The notes under the pieces were generated by a model. That model was given only the letters and a program-made list of their open reading frames with translations, searched no databases and was not told the DNA's origin. The position numbers and the translations under genes were made by a program. DNA of 14,448 bases from Actinomycetes bacterium (GTDB lineage: Bacteria > Actinomycetota > Acidimicrobiia > Acidimicrobiales > Microtrichaceae), in contig JAEXGP010000367.1 in the NCBI GenBank assembly GCA_023450775.1, positions 1 to 14,448 on the forward strand, given 5' to 3'. This document shows, one piece after another, positions 12,751 to 14,448 of the stretch (positions are counted from its first letter, which is position 1; the number at the start of each line of letters is the position of its first letter).

Positions 12751-12914
12751 CATGTGTGGCAGCGGCCCGTGGCGGGCGTTTCCCGCACAGGTTCCGCGGG
12801 CGGCCGACATCGTGTGTGGGAGCGGCCCGTGGCGGGCGTCTCCCGCACACGTTCCGCGGGCGGCCGACATCGTGTGTCGCAGCGGCCCGTGGCGGGCGTC
12901 TCCCGCACACGTTC
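12751..12914. repeat. 60-bp tandem repeat, about 2.7 copies, each with nested stem-loops
   Basis: Units start at 12751, 12811 and 12871 with an exact 60-base period; the third is cut at about 44 bp. Copies 1 and 2 differ at about 4 of 60 positions. Each has an inner hairpin GCCCG-TGG-CGGGC (for example 12825-12837). Copies 2 and 3 also have an outer CGTGTG/CACACG stem (12811-12816 with 12846-12851; 12871-12876 with 12906-12911), which is partly lost in copy 1. Nested stems and placement after a stop codon resemble REP-type elements. The array lies in the 3' flank of the decarboxylase gene. Confidence 0.85.
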
Positions 12915-12991
12915 GGGCGCAGAGCCGACCGGCGGGCAGCCGCCGTCCGCCGCCGTCAGCCGGTCCCGCCAGGCCGGCTCGGTGCGAGACG

Positions 12992-14383
12992 TCAGTGCGA
13001 GAAGGAGGTGCCCTCCTCCTGGCTCATCGGCACGGTGACGGGGTGGCGCTCCAGGAAGTCCACCGCCTCCTTCATGTCGATGAGCAGGGCGTTGATCTCG
13101 TCGGTCGAGATCTCCAGGCGGATGAGCGCCCGCTGGACGACCTGGCCCGACAGCTCGCCGGTCAGCGGGTACGCCGGGACTTGCCACCCGCGGGTGCGGA
13201 GCCGGTCGGCGAGCTCGTACAGCGTCCAGGTCACGTTCGCGTCGTCGCGCAGCTTCCACGTCACCGCCGGGATGCCGTTCGCCGGGTCGCCGTCGTAGAT
13301 GACCTCCAGCGGTCCGACCTCGGGCAGGTGCTCGGCCATGTGCCGGGCCGTGTCGTAGCTCTTGCCGTGCGCAGCGGCGTAGCCGTCGCGGCCCAGGCGG
13401 AGGAACCCGGCGTACTGGGCGATGATCTGGCCCGCGGGGCGGGAGAAGTTGATCTGGAACGTGGGCATGTCGCCGCCCAGGTACGTGACGTGGAAGATCA
13501 GCTCCTCGGGGAGCTCCGCCGCGTCGCGGAAGAGGACCCACCCCACCCCCAGCGGTGCCAGCCCGAACTTGTGGCCCGACGAGCTGATCGACTTCACGCG
13601 CGGCAGGCGGAAGTCCCACTCCAGATCGGGCGCCAGGAACGGGGCGGTGAACCCGCCGCTCGCGGCGTCCACGTGGATGTCGACGTCCTGGCCGGTGCGG
13701 GCCTGCAGGTCGTCGAGCGCGGCGGCCAGCTCGGCGACCGGCTCGTAGATGCCCGTGTAGGTCACGCCGAGCGTGGGCACCACGCCGATCGTGTTCTCGT
13801 CGATCTGCTCGAGCACCGTCTCTGGCGTGAGGCCGTAGCGACCCTCGGCCATGCCGATCTCGCGCAGCTCGATGTCCCAGTAGCGGGCGAACTTGTGCCA
13901 CACCACCTGGACCGGCCCGCACACCAGGTTGGGGGAGTCCGTGGGCTTGCCCTCGGCACGGCGCCGGTTGCGCCAGCGGCGGTGCATGGCCATGCCGGCG
14001 AGCATGCAGGCCTCGGACGAGCCGATGGCCGACGTGCCGATCGCGTCGTGGGTGTCGGGGGCGTTCCAGAGGTCGGCGAGCATGTGCACGCAGCGGCGCT
14101 CGATCTCGGCCGCCGTGGGGTACTCGTCCTTGTCGATCAGGTTCTTGTTGATGCAGGCCGCCATCAGCGCCATGACCTGCTCGGTCTCCCACGTGGTGCA
14201 GAACGTGGCGAGGTTCTGGTGGGCGTTGCCGTCGAGCTCGATCTCCCGCTCGACGATCTCCTGGACCATCCGGCGGTCGGTCGTCTCCCGGGGGAACTCG
14301 TAGCGGCTGATCTCTCGGGAGAGCCTGGAGATGGCGTCGGCGAGCTCGTCGACGTCGGAGCGGCGGTGCAACGGCATGGTCAC
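12992..14383 (-). CDS. gadB: Glutamate decarboxylase, GadB-like
   Basis: This 463-residue PLP enzyme is nearly the same length as E. coli GadB (466). The PLP lysine is K272 in SSSGHKFGLAPLG. D239 in HVDAASGGFTAPFL contacts the pyridine nitrogen, and H163 in VWHKFARYW stacks on the ring; all are 4 positions below their E. coli equivalents. It converts glutamate to GABA and CO2, consuming a cytosolic proton, usually for acid tolerance together with a GadC antiporter, or to feed a GABA shunt; neither partner is in the window. The last residues are TSFSH463; a near-terminal His closes the active site at neutral pH in E. coli GadB (His465), so pH gating may be kept. Start: GTG 14383, or ATG 14377 two codons later; neither has a clear Shine-Dalgarno. 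A 17-bp tandem repeat lies upstream. Confidence 0.94.
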   Translation of the reverse strand: MTMPLHRRSDVDELADAISRLSREISRYEFPRETTDRRMVQEIVEREIELDGNAHQNLATFCTTWETEQVMALMAACINKNLIDKDEYPTAAEIERRCVHMLADLWNAPDTHDAIGTSAIGSSEACMLAGMAMHRRWRNRRRAEGKPTDSPNLVCGPVQVVWHKFARYWDIELREIGMAEGRYGLTPETVLEQIDENTIGVVPTLGVTYTGIYEPVAELAAALDDLQARTGQDVDIHVDAASGGFTAPFLAPDLEWDFRLPRVKSISSSGHKFGLAPLGVGWVLFRDAAELPEELIFHVTYLGGDMPTFQINFSRPAGQIIAQYAGFLRLGRDGYAAAHGKSYDTARHMAEHLPEVGPLEVIYDGDPANGIPAVTWKLRDDANVTWTLYELADRLRTRGWQVPAYPLTGELSGQVVQRALIRLEISTDEINALLIDMKEAVDFLERHPVTVPMSQEEGTSFSH

Positions 14384-14410
14384 AGCTTGCCCGCCGACGG
14401 GTCATCGCGC

Positions 14411-14448
14411 ACTGACTCTTCGGACGGACTGACTCTTCGGGCGGACTG
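14411..14448. repeat. 17-bp tandem repeat upstream of the decarboxylase, running off the window
   Basis: ACTGACTCTTCGGACGG (14411-14427) is followed directly by ACTGACTCTTCGGGCGG (14428-14444) and then ACTG at the edge, so more copies may follow. One mismatch separates the two units. The array begins 28 nt upstream of the GTG start of the minus-strand decarboxylase gene, in the area where its promoter and operators should be. Confidence 0.8.

Larger units (their letters stand above)
12625..12991. other. 367-base non-coding gap with repeats and palindrome
   Basis: This gap between the decarboxylase stop and the small gene's start contains the small gene's promoter area (12632-12676), about 75 bases with nothing recognisable (12677-12750), the 60-bp repeat array (12751-12914), and about 77 bases of high-GC sequence before the decarboxylase stop with no clear structure. 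The open frames that cross it on both strands exist because the repeat period is a multiple of three and stop-free. Confidence 0.8.

Noticed and set aside
12713..12910. Repeated peptide (20-residue period, RRPPRAAATHDVGRPRN) on the minus strand
   Set aside because: The apparent protein repeat is only the 60-bp DNA repeat, whose period is divisible by three and stop-free; several frames on both strands are open in the same way.
12751..12914. CRISPR-like array
   Set aside because: The whole 60-bp unit repeats with no unique spacers; it is a plain tandem repeat.
12621..14405. Open frame of about 594 codons on the minus strand over the decarboxylase
   Set aside because: It is a different frame of the same strand as the decarboxylase, rich in Arg/Pro/His and lacking the PLP motifs, which are in the neighbouring frame.

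Overview
The window is a stretch of high-GC actinobacterial chromosome. The best lineage clues are an Mca-type mycothiol S-conjugate amidase (mycothiol is an actinobacterial thiol), an actinobacterial-style DnaE2 C-terminus, GTG starts, and several genes whose only visible promoter element is a -10-like hexamer 7 to 12 nt before the start codon, as in leaderless mRNAs. My guess is a deep-branching actinobacterium such as an Acidimicrobiia member. That placement is inference; no rRNA or other phylogenetic marker is present. There is no phage, IS, CRISPR, tRNA or rRNA, and it reads mostly as ordinary core/accessory metabolism.

Left part, 1-4193: the 3' end of error-prone DNA polymerase dnaE2 (+), an AIM24-family beta-structure protein (+), and a secreted coiled-coil plus VanY-type D,D-carboxypeptidase (+). 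The last converges on a Bax inhibitor-1/YccA-type membrane protein (-), with a 12-bp inverted repeat between the two stop codons.

Middle, 4194-8376: a divergent regulatory gap leads into a two-gene ATGA-overlapping operon (+) of an ACAD10/11-like acyl-CoA dehydrogenase and a double-hotdog thioesterase. An internally duplicated PhoU/TrkA-C regulator (+) and a two-helix membrane protein with a cysteine-bearing external loop (+) follow.

Right-middle, 8377-10217: a perfect 21-bp inverted repeat precedes an ATGA-overlapping pair of two unrelated metal-dependent deacetylases, Mca and a ChbG/YdjC-family enzyme.

Right, 10218-14448: everything is on the minus strand. Read right to left it comprises a GadB-like glutamate decarboxylase with a 17-bp tandem repeat upstream, a repeat-bearing 367-base gap, a small unknown protein, a FadA5-like thiolase, and a thermonuclease-family lipoprotein starting 1 nt after the thiolase stop. 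A 70-bp tandem repeat fills the convergent gap between ChbG and the nuclease.

The most interesting non-coding structure is the set of three separate short tandem-repeat arrays (70, 60 and 17 bp) and the long perfect hairpin. The most interesting gene pairings are Mca-ChbG and the duplicated PhoU/TrkA-C protein next to an orphan membrane protein. I found no strong evidence of a wholly new defence or mobile system here.
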